A stretch of DNA of 64,000 bases, taken from the NCBI GenBank assembly GCA_047629195.1, contig JBLHWY010000011.1, forward strand, positions 1 through 64,000, given 5' to 3'. A program made the translations under genes and the position numbers. This DNA comes from UBA4582 sp047629195. GTDB lineage: Bacteria > Pseudomonadota > Gammaproteobacteria > Pseudomonadales > Azotimanducaceae. The stretch's first letter is position 1, and the number at the start of each line of letters is the position of its first letter. This document shows, piece by piece, positions 16,545 to 25,675 of this stretch. The notes below the pieces were generated by a model. It had not been told where the DNA came from. It worked only from the letters and a program-made list of their open reading frames with translations, and made no database searches.

Positions 16545-17447
16545 ATGACACAAATGCCTGCATTAAGTCTTGCCGCTGTACCGGGTCGAAGAAAAGCAAC
16601 CATAGAACTCGCTCAGGAAATTGAGAAGCGAGGCTTTAGTGGTATTTACGGTCCTAGTCTTGGAGATTCAATGGCGCTCTGTGAAGCGCTAGCGCTGGCG
16701 ACTAATGAGATAACATTCGGTACTACTATTATGCCGATCTATTTTCGCCAAGTCTCTGACTTTGCCCAAACAGCATCTTTTATTCACGAAGTGTCTGATG
16801 GTAGGTTCCGCTTTGGCATAGGTGTAAGTCATGCTCCGGCACTCAAGTCACGGGGGCTGTCCGGTGGTAAGCCGCTCACTGATACTCGTAATTTTGTCGA
16901 GGAGCTTCGCGCTGTACCCAGAGCGGGTGAACTGCCACCAATAGTGCTCGCCACCTTGAGAAAAAAGATGATCGCTTTATCGGAAGAGATAGCGAGCGGC
17001 ATGGTGTTTGCGAATGGTGCGCGATCCCACATGAAAGAATCTCTTTCAACATTGAGCGCAGCCGCTCGTGATAGCGATGACTTTTTTATAGGTGACATGA
17101 TCCCTACCTGTATTAACGATGATATTGAGGCTGCGAAGGCGGTGAATCGTAAAACGTTAACTTCCTATGCGATGTTGCCCAATTACCGAAACTACTGGAA
17201 AGAAGCGGGGTATGAAGAAGAAATGACTGCGATTGAACAAGCTGTCGAAGCGAAGGATTATGCGAAGGTACCGACCTTGCTTAGTGATAGGTGGTTAGCA
17301 GATACGACATTGTTTGGTACCGCGTCTGACGTCAGGGAAGGCCTCGAAGCCTGGTTTGATGCCGGCGTTAAAACACCAATCCTGGTACCTTCTTCTGCTA
17401 ATGGCGGTCAGATGAAGGCTTTTGAAGAAATGTTAGCTATCTTTTAG
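16545..17447 (+). CDS. LLM-class flavin/F420-dependent oxidoreductase
   Basis: A 300-residue luciferase-like TIM barrel, starting MTQMPALSLAAVPGRRKATI and with FGTTIMPIYFRQVSDFAQTA and the DGRFRFGIGVSHAPALKSRG strand-loop typical of the class. It is somewhat shorter than the two relatives at 31-33 kb, which suggests a separate subfamily. Members use FMN or coenzyme F420 to oxidise or reduce diverse substrates. Because this chromosome encodes F420 biosynthesis 8 kb away, F420 use is likely, but the choice cannot be read from sequence. gggaga precedes the ATG with normal spacing. It converges on the hydratase gene. Confidence 0.85.
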   Translation: MTQMPALSLAAVPGRRKATIELAQEIEKRGFSGIYGPSLGDSMALCEALALATNEITFGTTIMPIYFRQVSDFAQTASFIHEVSDGRFRFGIGVSHAPALKSRGLSGGKPLTDTRNFVEELRAVPRAGELPPIVLATLRKKMIALSEEIASGMVFANGARSHMKESLSTLSAAARDSDDFFIGDMIPTCINDDIEAAKAVNRKTLTSYAMLPNYRNYWKEAGYEEEMTAIEQAVEAKDYAKVPTLLSDRWLADTTLFGTASDVREGLEAWFDAGVKTPILVPSSANGGQMKAFEEMLAIF

Positions 17448-17522
17448 GGTCGCTTAGCTTTCCAAAAAACACAATTGTTCATGTACGGTATCAATTTCGA
17501 GTTCACTGAGTTGTACAAACAC

Positions 17523-18344
17523 TTATGTGAATTCGAAATTAATCGAGCCAAAGTCGCCGTAATCTGCGCAATATCTACCCAGGGTTGCGGGATAAGGTCT
17601 GCCTATTGAACCTGTCATTAGGTATGTGCCAGCATCGATCGTATAGCCTTGTTTGATCACCTGGTTGGCCAGCCAAGTCACAGCTATAATTTGTCCGTTC
17701 ATCGCATCATTTGCTGATCCGGTACCCAAAGGTTCGTTGTTTCTCGATAAGGTTACTGAGACGTCTGCCAGTGCCTCAACAGCTTGATCATTGATACTGG
17801 TCAGAGTTTCACCTGGAATGTAGTTCGCAGCAGCGTTATTGATTGCTATCAAATCAACCGCGCCGGCTAACTTGCCATCAACACCCACATCTACTATTTC
17901 GATCATGGGGAGCGCATGCCCTATGTGCGCTAACAATTCGCTCGTGGAAAGAGATTCTGCGCTGTGTGGAATATCTTTGTTTACCAGAAAGCCTATCTCT
18001 GTTTCGATGAGGGGAGATAGATAATCCGAGGTAGAAATAGTTGTGTTTGGCGAGAGCTGACTGCTTTCAAACAACACGCCCATGGCGCTAGAATTCGTGC
18101 TAAACATTTTCTGGGCACCGGCGTTTGTGAGAGCTCCTTTAAACCCCGAAATATTGTTGCTTGCGCTTCTTTGTTCAACCTTCCTTTTTTGAACAAGTCT
18201 CTTCTCAACATAGAGTTTGAGTGCTTGATACGACGTAGCCTCTGTCGCATCTGGCAAAAATGTTCGTAGTAAAGGCTTCGGACGTCCTGAGTTACTTTCT
18301 GCAAGTAGCAGTCGCACATAATCGTCAATCGTGGTTTGAGCCAT
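17523..18344 (-). CDS. 2-keto-4-pentenoate hydratase family protein (MhpD-like)
   Basis: A 273-residue member of the fumarylacetoacetate hydrolase-like fold. The core has ETEIGFLVNKDI, which fits the metal-binding Glu-x-Glu strand, and the C terminus has GTYLMTGSIGRPYPATLG, the usual substrate loop. Typical MhpD proteins (about 260 residues) add water to 2-hydroxypentadienoate in meta-cleavage pathways. The next gene downstream on the same strand... lies upstream in order: a dienelactone hydrolase gene ends 43 bp before this one starts, so the pair is probably one operon for breakdown of cyclic or unsaturated acids. The exact substrate is open. Confidence 0.82.
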   Translation of the reverse strand: MAQTTIDDYVRLLLAESNSGRPKPLLRTFLPDATEATSYQALKLYVEKRLVQKRKVEQRSASNNISGFKGALTNAGAQKMFSTNSSAMGVLFESSQLSPNTTISTSDYLSPLIETEIGFLVNKDIPHSAESLSTSELLAHIGHALPMIEIVDVGVDGKLAGAVDLIAINNAAANYIPGETLTSINDQAVEALADVSVTLSRNNEPLGTGSANDAMNGQIIAVTWLANQVIKQGYTIDAGTYLMTGSIGRPYPATLGRYCADYGDFGSINFEFT

Positions 18345-18386
18345 TTCTCTATGTTTCCCATGTTGTCTAAATGCTTCGTCTGTTCC

Positions 18387-19151
18387 CTAAGTGGCGCTGA
18401 TGTTTTCTAAATGTTGATTTAGGAAGTTGGTGCACTTCTCCCAGGCGTCTTCGCTTTGATGTTCCCTATATTGATCCGGGCTGGAGAAATTTTGAAAGGC
18501 ATGCCCGGCAGCGTCATAGCGATGGAACGTAAATTCTACATTATGTTCGGTGAGTGCTCTCTCGTATTCGTTTACTAATTCTGGCGTAGGATTCTGGTCT
18601 TCATTTCCGAAAAATCCAGCGACTGGACAGGTGATATTCTTAGCGTGTTGTAGGGGAGATAGCATCTGCTCGGTCACTACGCTTGGACCGAGTTTCTTAT
18701 CAATTCTTCCACCGTAGAATATAGCGCAGGCTTTGATTTCAGGTATCTTGCAGGCACCCAACCAGCTTACTCTGCCTCCCCAGCAATGACCAATGATGCC
18801 TATTCTTGACTCATTAACATTGGGTCGAGTTTTGAGTATCTCGTGAGTTGCTTTTAAGTCATTTACGACCCAGTCGTCACGAAATTCAGCAGCTTTAACC
18901 TTCATGTCTTGGCCTTTTGGCCACCAGTGGAAAATAAAGGGAACTGCGACAACATATCCTGCATCTGCTAGCCGCTGCGCGCTAGTTAGTGTAAATGTAT
19001 CGTGTTCGAGTCCAGCATGACCAACAGGAATGTGCTGGCAGAGAATGACAGCGGGGTGGGTTCCTTCAGAACGAGGCGAGAATAGGAATACGTCCATCGA
19101 GTTCCCATCCACGAATGTTGTTTTAATTTGATAATTCAAGTTAGTTTGCAT
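18387..19151 (-). CDS. Dienelactone hydrolase family protein
   Basis: A 254-residue alpha/beta hydrolase. The nucleophile elbow is GHCWGG, with Cys in place of Ser as in dienelactone hydrolases; the acid and base are probably the Asp in FFGNEDQNPTP and the His in DAAGHAF. The N-terminal half (DGNSMDVFLFSPRSEG) is the family's beta-sheet start. No signal peptide is seen, so it works in the cytoplasm. Known members open lactone rings in aromatic breakdown. The MhpD-like gene lies 43 bp downstream, supporting a shared catabolic operon. Confidence 0.88.
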   Translation of the reverse strand: MQTNLNYQIKTTFVDGNSMDVFLFSPRSEGTHPAVILCQHIPVGHAGLEHDTFTLTSAQRLADAGYVVAVPFIFHWWPKGQDMKVKAAEFRDDWVVNDLKATHEILKTRPNVNESRIGIIGHCWGGRVSWLGACKIPEIKACAIFYGGRIDKKLGPSVVTEQMLSPLQHAKNITCPVAGFFGNEDQNPTPELVNEYERALTEHNVEFTFHRYDAAGHAFQNFSSPDQYREHQSEDAWEKCTNFLNQHLENISAT

Positions 19152-19572
19152 CCTTGTGAATGAGGTTCGTTGGTCGTTTCGGGTTTTCGTTTAACGATAA
19201 AGATGAAATAGATCCTTAGCTAACCGTGGTACTTACATCTAGTATACTAGCCTATCAGGCATATGACTGGTAATTCAAACGAACCAATGTGATTGATCTT
19301 CATTTTACTAATTGAAATATGTTTGAAGTCGTGCGAGGTACCCAGCATCCTGCGGATGCAGTCGCCGTCGAAGGGGGTTAGATTAGGCCAGTTTATTCCC
19401 GCACAAAATAACGGGCCTTTACGCACAGCAGTAAGACATAACCTGAAGCAAACTGGCTTCCCATTTAAGCCAGACCAATTTTGTTAGCCGTTAGGAGAGT
19501 AGCAGTGCGATGAGTGTTTTTACACCTGCTCCGTGTTTTCAATCTGATAGGATTGCAGCATGAACGATTAGT
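19152..19572. other. Intergenic region with a 12-bp palindrome (CTAGTATACTAG)
   Basis: About 420 bp separate the dienelactone hydrolase start from the acyl-CoA synthetase stop. A perfect palindrome CTAGTATACTAG lies at 19239-19250, about 90 bp upstream of the hydrolase gene, in operator-like position. A small GCATCC/GGATGC hairpin sits at 19345-19359. A 64-codon open frame on the plus strand has no family likeness and no ribosome binding site; I see no gene here. Confidence 0.45.
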
Positions 19573-21378
19573 TTAGAAGGCGACGGTGCGTTGAATTATC
19601 TGATCGTAAAAATCGCTGTCTAGTCTTACGTAACAATCTTCGCCGGGCTTCTTGACCAACACATAGTCGTCTAACTTGTCGAGATGAAAAGCTTCTTCCC
19701 GCAGACTGTTCTTCTGTAGTTTGTGAGTTGAGGTAGTAGGGAGTTCTGTCAGTATTCGGATAAAAATTGGTCGAGCGTAGCTGGGTAGGCTTTCGTTGAT
19801 GTGGTCGCTAAGGGATTTTAGATCGACATTACCCATAGATATACCTTCTTTAAATACAATCGCAGCCATACCAGCACGACCATCTGTACCGGGTATTTGA
19901 ACACCGTAGGCATTGCTGAAGATGACGTCTGGGTGTTGATTGATAATTTCGGCTAATTCATTGGTTGAAACATTTTCACTTTTCCAACGGAAGGTATCAC
20001 CAATTCTATCAACAAATTGATAGTGTTTTTGGCCGAAAGAAAAACCAACATCCACGATCTTCATCAAATCGCCACTGTTAAAATAGAGGTTCCCTTCTTC
20101 GACGACATTGCGGACTAACTTTTTTTCGGTAGCTTCGCCATTTGTATAGCCTTCAAATTTTGTCTTATTGGTGATTTCTATTAACAGCAGACCAGCGTCA
20201 CCCTCTTTGACTTCAACGCAACAACCTTGTTCATCACGTATTATTTCGTCTTCGGCTACGTCGTATTTTACTAACTTGACTGGTGCTACGCCTAGGCCGA
20301 CAGTACATGGTTTATTCAGAATGTTACCGAAACCTCCATTGCCTTCGCTGGCCGCGTAAAACTCTCCGATTCTATCTATCTCAAATCTGGCCTTGAATTG
20401 ATGCCAAATGTCAGGCCTGAGTCCATTCCCAATAATGGTTCTGATTGGATTGTCGGCATCGTTGACTTGCTCGGGGCGACTCATCAAATATCTAATCAGT
20501 TCGCCGATATAAATAAAACTAGTGCAGTTGTTTTTTCTTATATCCTCCCAGAATGCGCTAATAGACAAACGTCTGCGAATGACGGTGGAAGCGCCAACAT
20601 GAAAAGCGGCGAGCAAGCCCATGATGAGGCCAGTGCCGTGATAGAGCGGCAAGCAGTTGTACATTCTGTCCGTATGATTTATCCGCAGCAGACTAACGCC
20701 TGCCATATGTGATCCTGAAATTGCTCTTTTGTTGGATACAATCGCAGCTTTGGGTAATCCGGTGGTTCCTGATGTGAAAATATAGAAGGCTGTTGCGCCA
20801 ATAGTAATCGAATTTGTGATGGGTAGATTGTCAATGTTACCCGCGTCATCCTCTGGGTTTAGGGTAACAGCCCAGTTAGGCAGGTTGCTATTTTCGCCAT
20901 CAGCAACCATGAGGAAGTCAGCTCCGTCCTTCATCTCAAGTTGATCCTTAACGTCGTTAAGGCTGTCGGTCATCTCTGACCCAAAAATACACTTCCGAGA
21001 ATCAATGAGGTTTATACAATGTGTTAGCGGTTGCTTTGTTAGGTTGGTGTTAATGAGTCCCGCAGTGGCACCAGTCTTATTAATCCCTAATAGACAGGCA
21101 ACAAAGGCGATGCGGTTCTGCATAAAGAGGCTGACGCAATCGCCGGGTTTGATACCCTGTGCCACAAGGGAGTTAGCAATAACGTTGGCCTGGTCATTTA
21201 ATTCTTTCCAGCTGACTTGCGAGCCTTCACATATGAGCGCAACAGCATTTGGTCGCGTTATTGCGTGTTTTTCAGCCAATTTTGCCATGCAGTCGAAGCT
21301 GTCATCTGGCGGAGATTTTAGGCGTGCTGCACTTAGCATCACCTTTAAATCTGCGAAGAAGTTACCAACCTTTCCCAT
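19573..21378 (-). CDS. Fatty-acid-transport-type very-long-chain acyl-CoA synthetase (FadD6-like)
   Basis: A 601-residue adenylating enzyme when started at ATG 21378 (MGKVGNFFADLKVML); a longer frame upstream would overlap the divergent gene's promoter. The AMP-binding motif FTSGTTGLPKAA is present, as are YNCLPLYHGTGLIMG, FYAASEGNGGFGN and DRIGDTFRWKSENVST, which are characteristic of the FATP/very-long-chain branch rather than classical FadD. It converts imported fatty or sterol side-chain acids to CoA thioesters at the membrane. The phosphatase-like gene is divergent, 139 bp away. It may feed the acyl-CoA dehydrogenase and thiolase in this window; this is inference. Confidence 0.9.
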   Translation of the reverse strand: MGKVGNFFADLKVMLSAARLKSPPDDSFDCMAKLAEKHAITRPNAVALICEGSQVSWKELNDQANVIANSLVAQGIKPGDCVSLFMQNRIAFVACLLGINKTGATAGLINTNLTKQPLTHCINLIDSRKCIFGSEMTDSLNDVKDQLEMKDGADFLMVADGENSNLPNWAVTLNPEDDAGNIDNLPITNSITIGATAFYIFTSGTTGLPKAAIVSNKRAISGSHMAGVSLLRINHTDRMYNCLPLYHGTGLIMGLLAAFHVGASTVIRRRLSISAFWEDIRKNNCTSFIYIGELIRYLMSRPEQVNDADNPIRTIIGNGLRPDIWHQFKARFEIDRIGEFYAASEGNGGFGNILNKPCTVGLGVAPVKLVKYDVAEDEIIRDEQGCCVEVKEGDAGLLLIEITNKTKFEGYTNGEATEKKLVRNVVEEGNLYFNSGDLMKIVDVGFSFGQKHYQFVDRIGDTFRWKSENVSTNELAEIINQHPDVIFSNAYGVQIPGTDGRAGMAAIVFKEGISMGNVDLKSLSDHINESLPSYARPIFIRILTELPTTSTHKLQKNSLREEAFHLDKLDDYVLVKKPGEDCYVRLDSDFYDQIIQRTVAF

Positions 21379-21517
21379 CGAAACACCTATATAGTCTAAT
21401 TTTTGTACAAATCTAACAAATGCTGCTTTCAGGAACCACCGCATTATGAATAAACTTCAGTTACCCGAACAACAATTCCTTCCATCGGGTGGGCTTACTA
21501 AAACGAGGATCAAGACA

Positions 21518-22111
21518 GTGAACTATATAGGAACTGGTTTCGTGCCGGTATTCATGCTGGTGTTTTTTTCAATGTTTGCCACTTCAGTCATGGCAGAGAG
21601 TGAAAAAGTTCTTTTTTCCACCGACGATATACCCAATTTTGTAGAATATTCAGAATCCCTCTCAAGTTCTGGCCAACCTTTAAAGGAACACATGCCTTTG
21701 TTGGCAGAGATGGGTTTTGATCAGATTATTTATCTTGCATTGACGACCAATAGAACAGCATTGGACAAAGAAGATGAGTTAGTGCTGAAAAATGACATGA
21801 ATTACTTGCACGTCGCAGTGGATTTCTCGAAACCGAGCCTAAAGAATTTTGAAACTGTTGCGCTAATTCTTCAGAACTCCAAGGATCAAAAAAGTCTGTT
21901 GCATTGCCAGGTAAACTATCGAGCATCAACTTTTTCCTTTCTCTATCGCGTTATTTATCTTGGTGTCCCTATCGGCGCGGCCAAGGAGGATCTTGATAAA
22001 GTTTGGACTCCGGACTCTGTTTGGTACCAGTTTCTCGTCAATACGCTGGCTGCACATGGCATGACTCACGAATGTGATTCCTGTGACTGGCAAGAGAGGG
22101 ATTTTGATTAG
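21518..22111 (+). CDS. Secreted protein tyrosine phosphatase-like protein (DUF442 type)
   Basis: GTG 21518 is preferred because GAGGA lies 8 bases upstream and the product then begins with a signal peptide (FVPVFMLVFFSMFATSVMA). An ATG 72 bases earlier lacks a binding site. The mature protein of about 170 residues has SSGQPLKEHMPLLAEMGFDQIIYL and the P-loop-like LLHCQVNYRAST, a C-x4-R signature as in the beta-lactamase-hydrolase-like (DUF442) phosphatases. The acid/general-base region is not evident. It probably acts in the periplasm on an unknown substrate. It ends without a downstream partner. Confidence 0.75.
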   Translation: MNYIGTGFVPVFMLVFFSMFATSVMAESEKVLFSTDDIPNFVEYSESLSSSGQPLKEHMPLLAEMGFDQIIYLALTTNRTALDKEDELVLKNDMNYLHVAVDFSKPSLKNFETVALILQNSKDQKSLLHCQVNYRASTFSFLYRVIYLGVPIGAAKEDLDKVWTPDSVWYQFLVNTLAAHGMTHECDSCDWQERDFD

Positions 22112-22958
22112 GTTTTTGTGAATTTGGAGTGTCAAAGGTTGAAGATACCGGTAGAAAGAATTTTGGGGTCAATACAAAGATGAGTTGAAGCGTTAGGGCT
22201 GCTGCCCGTTAGAGTCATAGTCAGTGGTTGTAAAAAGGGGTTTTTGAGATGGGAATTGGTTTTAGTTTTGATTTGAGCTTGAAAAGGCTGGTTGAATTAC
22301 AACGGTTAACGAGGTGTGGCCTGTAGGAAGTTGACCATAGAGTCAGTCGTCAAATTCGTACATTTTACAAAGTTTGCTTGGAATTTGGATTGCCTTTCGG
22401 CGAAGCAAATATACCGAATAACTCTTGTAGAGCAGTGTTTTCCAGCGGTGAATATAGGGTCAGATGTCGATATTTCGACACCAATTGTGCTGTTTCCATC
22501 TGATTTAATAGCCTTAATCACATTTCGGCGCTTAAGTTACTAACAATTTATAGCGGTTTCTCAATTGCAAGCCTAAATCTTACTGTTTTGAGTTGTGCTA
22601 ATTCTAGTGATCCTCTGAGCCCTTGCTTTATGTGGCCTACAGGGTGGTTGTACAAAAATTAACCAGTGCCCTCAATGCGACGGTTTTTGGGGATCTCAAG
22701 GGTGTCGGGCAAAGTTATCACCAGACTTATCCACAGGAAATGTGGAAAACTTTTATCCTATACCTAGTTTCAGTTAGTGGGCGCACACTTTTTCATCCAC
22801 GCCCGCGGCGGCTTAGTGCTTCAAGCTGAGATAAGATCATCAATATGGTTGATAGTCGTGGGCCATGATGGTGTCATAGCCGCGGAATATTTATCGAGTT
22901 GAATTGACGAAAGAAGATTTCTTCTCGATTGGGGAGCAAATATTGAGGTGGAATGTTT
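22112..22958. other. 847-bp intergenic region with a small cluster of DnaA-box-like sites
   Basis: No gene is convincing here; three short open frames (about 70 codons each) lack ribosome binding sites and family likeness. Positions 22715-22749 hold TTATCACCA, the perfect consensus TTATCCACA (22727-22735) and, on the other strand, TTTTCCACA (22741-22749). Such sites bind DnaA. No dnaA, dnaN or gidA lies nearby, so an origin is unlikely; a DnaA-titrating or regulatory site is possible, or chance. Confidence 0.4.
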
Positions 22959-24104
22959 ATGAGCGTTGAAGTACACGGTTATTGTGATGAAAAATTTTCT
23001 GGACTGAAAGATGTTTTGGCCACTAGCGTTGAGGCTGGCTCCGATCTTGGCGCCTCGTTCGCCGCCACAGTAGACGGTGAAATGGTTGTCGATATATGGG
23101 CTGGCTCACTAGATGAGGCTCAAGAGCAATCATGGCAAAAAGATACACTTGTCAACGTCTACAGTACGACAAAAACAATGTCATTTCTGTGTGCATTGGT
23201 GCTGGCGGATCGAGGTCAGTTAGATTTCGACGCCAAAGTCGCGAAATACTGGCCTGAATTTGCACAAAATGGCAAGGGTGATGTGAAGGTTTGGCACTTG
23301 ATGAATCATGCTGCAGGGCTTTCTGGATTGGAAGAGCCTGTCACCCCTGCTGATATGTATGACTGGGACAAGATTACTGGGTTATTAGCTGCGCAGGCGC
23401 CCTGGTGGGAACCAGGTTCAGCAACAGGCTACCATGCAATCACTCAAGGTTACTTGATTGGCGAAATTGTAAGGAGAATATCGGGACGGTCACTGGGCCA
23501 GTTTTTTGCAGAAGAAATAGCCCGACCTCTGGGCGCTGACTTCTACATTGGTGTTCCAGAGCAGGAATTTCCTCGAATTGGCCACTTGATACCGCCGGGT
23601 GGTGGTGATGCGGAACCCAGCGCTGGCGGAGATGAAAATTCTATCGCTGCAAGAACTTTTCGGAATCCAGCAATTGGTGCACTTGAATCTCGCACGCCTG
23701 AGTGGCGCAAGGCTGAGATACCCGCGGCAAATGGTCATGGCAATGCACGATCGGTTGCGCGGATACAATCAATTTTGGCCTGTATGGGGGAGGTGGATGG
23801 CATCAGATTGCTCTCGGAAGAAACCGCTAAATCAGTGATGGTTGAGCGAATTTCCGGAAAAGATTTGGTGCTTAATGTGCCCTTGAGATTCGGTCTTGGT
23901 TATGGACTCAATCAACCAGCAGCACCCTTGTCGCCAAATCAAAATGTTTGTTATTGGGGTGGTTGGGGTGGTTCAGTGATTGTGGTTGATCAGGATGCCC
24001 GTGCTTCAATTAGCTATGTAATGAATAAAATGAACGTTGGCCTGACAGGAGACATGCGCTCGGCCAATCTGGTCGGCGGCTTCTACCAGTCTTTGTTGAG
24101 TTAA
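22959..24104 (+). CDS. Beta-lactamase-family serine hydrolase (EstB-like)
   Basis: A 381-residue protein from ATG 22959, which has AGGTGG 7 bases upstream; an ATG two codons earlier is possible. The class C beta-lactamase fold is shown by the S-x-x-K motif STTK (S69, K72), by Tyr158 in GYHAITQG, and by the WGGWGGS loop near the C terminus. No signal peptide is seen, so it is probably a cytoplasmic esterase rather than a penicillin-recognising enzyme. Relatives hydrolyse short esters and amides. The next gene starts 28 bp downstream on the same strand, but the two seem unrelated. Confidence 0.88.
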   Translation: MSVEVHGYCDEKFSGLKDVLATSVEAGSDLGASFAATVDGEMVVDIWAGSLDEAQEQSWQKDTLVNVYSTTKTMSFLCALVLADRGQLDFDAKVAKYWPEFAQNGKGDVKVWHLMNHAAGLSGLEEPVTPADMYDWDKITGLLAAQAPWWEPGSATGYHAITQGYLIGEIVRRISGRSLGQFFAEEIARPLGADFYIGVPEQEFPRIGHLIPPGGGDAEPSAGGDENSIAARTFRNPAIGALESRTPEWRKAEIPAANGHGNARSVARIQSILACMGEVDGIRLLSEETAKSVMVERISGKDLVLNVPLRFGLGYGLNQPAAPLSPNQNVCYWGGWGGSVIVVDQDARASISYVMNKMNVGLTGDMRSANLVGGFYQSLLS

Positions 24105-24132
24105 GTTAGATTTTCGCTGAGGGGTTTAGATC

Positions 24133-24738
24133 GTGCCTGAATTTGTAGTCAGATGTCGAAAAACCAGCACTGATCCTGACAAGCTTCTGGGCGGTATTGG
24201 CACGGGAGCGCACGTAGAATATCTGCCTCACATGATTGTGAGTGCGCTCTTTTTATCCAAAGCACATCGTCCCAACGTTAAGCTCTCGCTTATTTTCGAG
24301 GAAACGAGTGACTATTCGCGCAGATTGGTCTTGGAGGGGGGGACGCTAGGGACGGTCGGTGGTCATGATGAAAAGTCCTTACTTATGTTTCTCGCCAATG
24401 CGTTAAAAGAGGCGGGCTCCTTACCCAAGGAAACCTCGGTAACGACAGCTTCTGGTGTCTTGATCGAGACCATCAGCTTTGAGCATTTTGTTAAGCGAGA
24501 AGCCGAACGAAGTCCGGTATACGTGCTGGATAAGAAGGGGCCTGATATAAGGGAGCTTGAATTGGCTCCCGACGCCATATTCGTGTTGACCGATCACATT
24601 CCCATGCCAAAAAAGACATTTAAATCCATGCTGCGACAAGGGGTAAAGAAGATTTCTTTAGGTCCCCAGATGTTGCATGCGTCTCAATGTATGACGTTGA
24701 TAAATAACGAATATGATAGGTATTATTACCGCGGATAG
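24133..24738 (+). CDS. TrmY/UPF0217-family SPOUT methyltransferase
   Basis: A 201-residue protein beginning with GTG (MPEFVVRCRKTSTDP), with a GAGGGG ribosome binding site. The fold and motifs (GGTLGTVGGHDEKSL, IFVLTDHIPMPKKTF, ISLGPQMLHASQCMTLINNEYDRYYYRG) match the COG1901 family. In archaea TrmY methylates N1 of pseudouridine 54 in tRNA using S-adenosylmethionine, at the knot formed by the C-terminal motif. Some gammaproteobacteria, including vibrios, have homologues whose substrate is less clear. It precedes the F420 operon by 177 bp; both functions are better known from archaea, but linkage may be chance. Confidence 0.85.
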   Translation: MPEFVVRCRKTSTDPDKLLGGIGTGAHVEYLPHMIVSALFLSKAHRPNVKLSLIFEETSDYSRRLVLEGGTLGTVGGHDEKSLLMFLANALKEAGSLPKETSVTTASGVLIETISFEHFVKREAERSPVYVLDKKGPDIRELELAPDAIFVLTDHIPMPKKTFKSMLRQGVKKISLGPQMLHASQCMTLINNEYDRYYYRG

Positions 24739-24915
24739 CTGACTGCGACTCCGTTGCCCATGTGAGTTTGCTATCTAGGTCATTTTTGCGACTGATGCGT
24801 TGGCATAAATTGCTTGGGGTGAGTTGTTTGACCTAGTGTATTCGGCAATAATCAGCTTGATTAACATAACGCATTAACTTTCTAGTTCGATAACAAATGG
24901 TATAACGGCAAAAAT

Positions 24916-25599
24916 ATGACAACAGAAGATACGGCAAGCACAATCAAGTCAATCGCTATCCTTGGCGGCACCGGTGATCTCGGCGGCGGTTTAGCCAGGC
25001 AGTGGTCTCGAGCAGGCTATCAAATACTGATCGGATCGCGTACAGAAGAAAAAGGCAAAGCTGCGGCAGATGAATTGTTGGCGGAGTTCCCAGATTTGAA
25101 TGTCACAGGGCATGAGAATCTAGCTGCAGCCACAGCAGCGGATCTCGTTGTGTTGACAGTACCGTTTGCCCATCAAATCAGCACCCTAGAATCCGTCAAG
25201 GCAGGTTTGTCTGGCAAAGTGCTCATTGATGTTACTGTGCCACTTATGCCACCCAAGGTCGGTACGGTGCAGTTGCCCGAGGCGGGCTGTGCTGCCGTTA
25301 TGGCGCAGGAATGTGTTGGTGATGAAGTATTCGTGGTATCAGCGTTTCAGAATGTTGGGGCTATGCACCTGCAAGAAGATCATGCGATTGAGTGTGACGT
25401 GCTGGTGACCGGGAATAAGAAGGCAGCTAGAGACACTGTCATCACACTAGTTGAGGCGCTCGGTTTGAGAGGTTGGCATGCGGGTCCGCTGGCCAATGCT
25501 GCTGCTGCTGAAGCACTGACTTCCGTTCTCATCTCTATTAATCGTCATCATAAAATTAATGGTGCAGGGATTGTGATTACCGGGGCACCTAGCAGCTAG
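24916..25599 (+). CDS. npdG: NADPH:F420 oxidoreductase (Fno/NpdG)
   Basis: A 227-residue Rossmann protein beginning with IAILGGTGDLGGGLARQW (nucleotide-binding loop at residues 17-23) and IGSRTEEKGKAAADEL, where the R/T after the second strand fits NADP recognition. VLTVPFAHQISTLESV, DVTVPLMPPK and VVSAFQNVGAMHL are family signatures. It moves hydride between NADPH and coenzyme F420, giving the reduced deazaflavin used by F420-dependent enzymes. It is first in a same-strand run with all the F420 biosynthesis genes, which supports the assignment strongly. No convincing promoter was identified in the 177-bp upstream gap. Confidence 0.93.
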   Translation: MTTEDTASTIKSIAILGGTGDLGGGLARQWSRAGYQILIGSRTEEKGKAAADELLAEFPDLNVTGHENLAAATAADLVVLTVPFAHQISTLESVKAGLSGKVLIDVTVPLMPPKVGTVQLPEAGCAAVMAQECVGDEVFVVSAFQNVGAMHLQEDHAIECDVLVTGNKKAARDTVITLVEALGLRGWHAGPLANAAAAEALTSVLISINRHHKINGAGIVITGAPSS

Positions 25600-25675
25600 T
25601 GTTTTGGGTTCGCTCTTGGCTCCAATCAGCTCCTAGTACCAATAATTTAAACCAGTATTGTGGAAGTTTTACGCT

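Noticed and set aside
22316..22829. Short plus-strand frames of 68-75 codons in the gene desert
   Set aside because: No Shine-Dalgarno sites, biased composition or family signatures.
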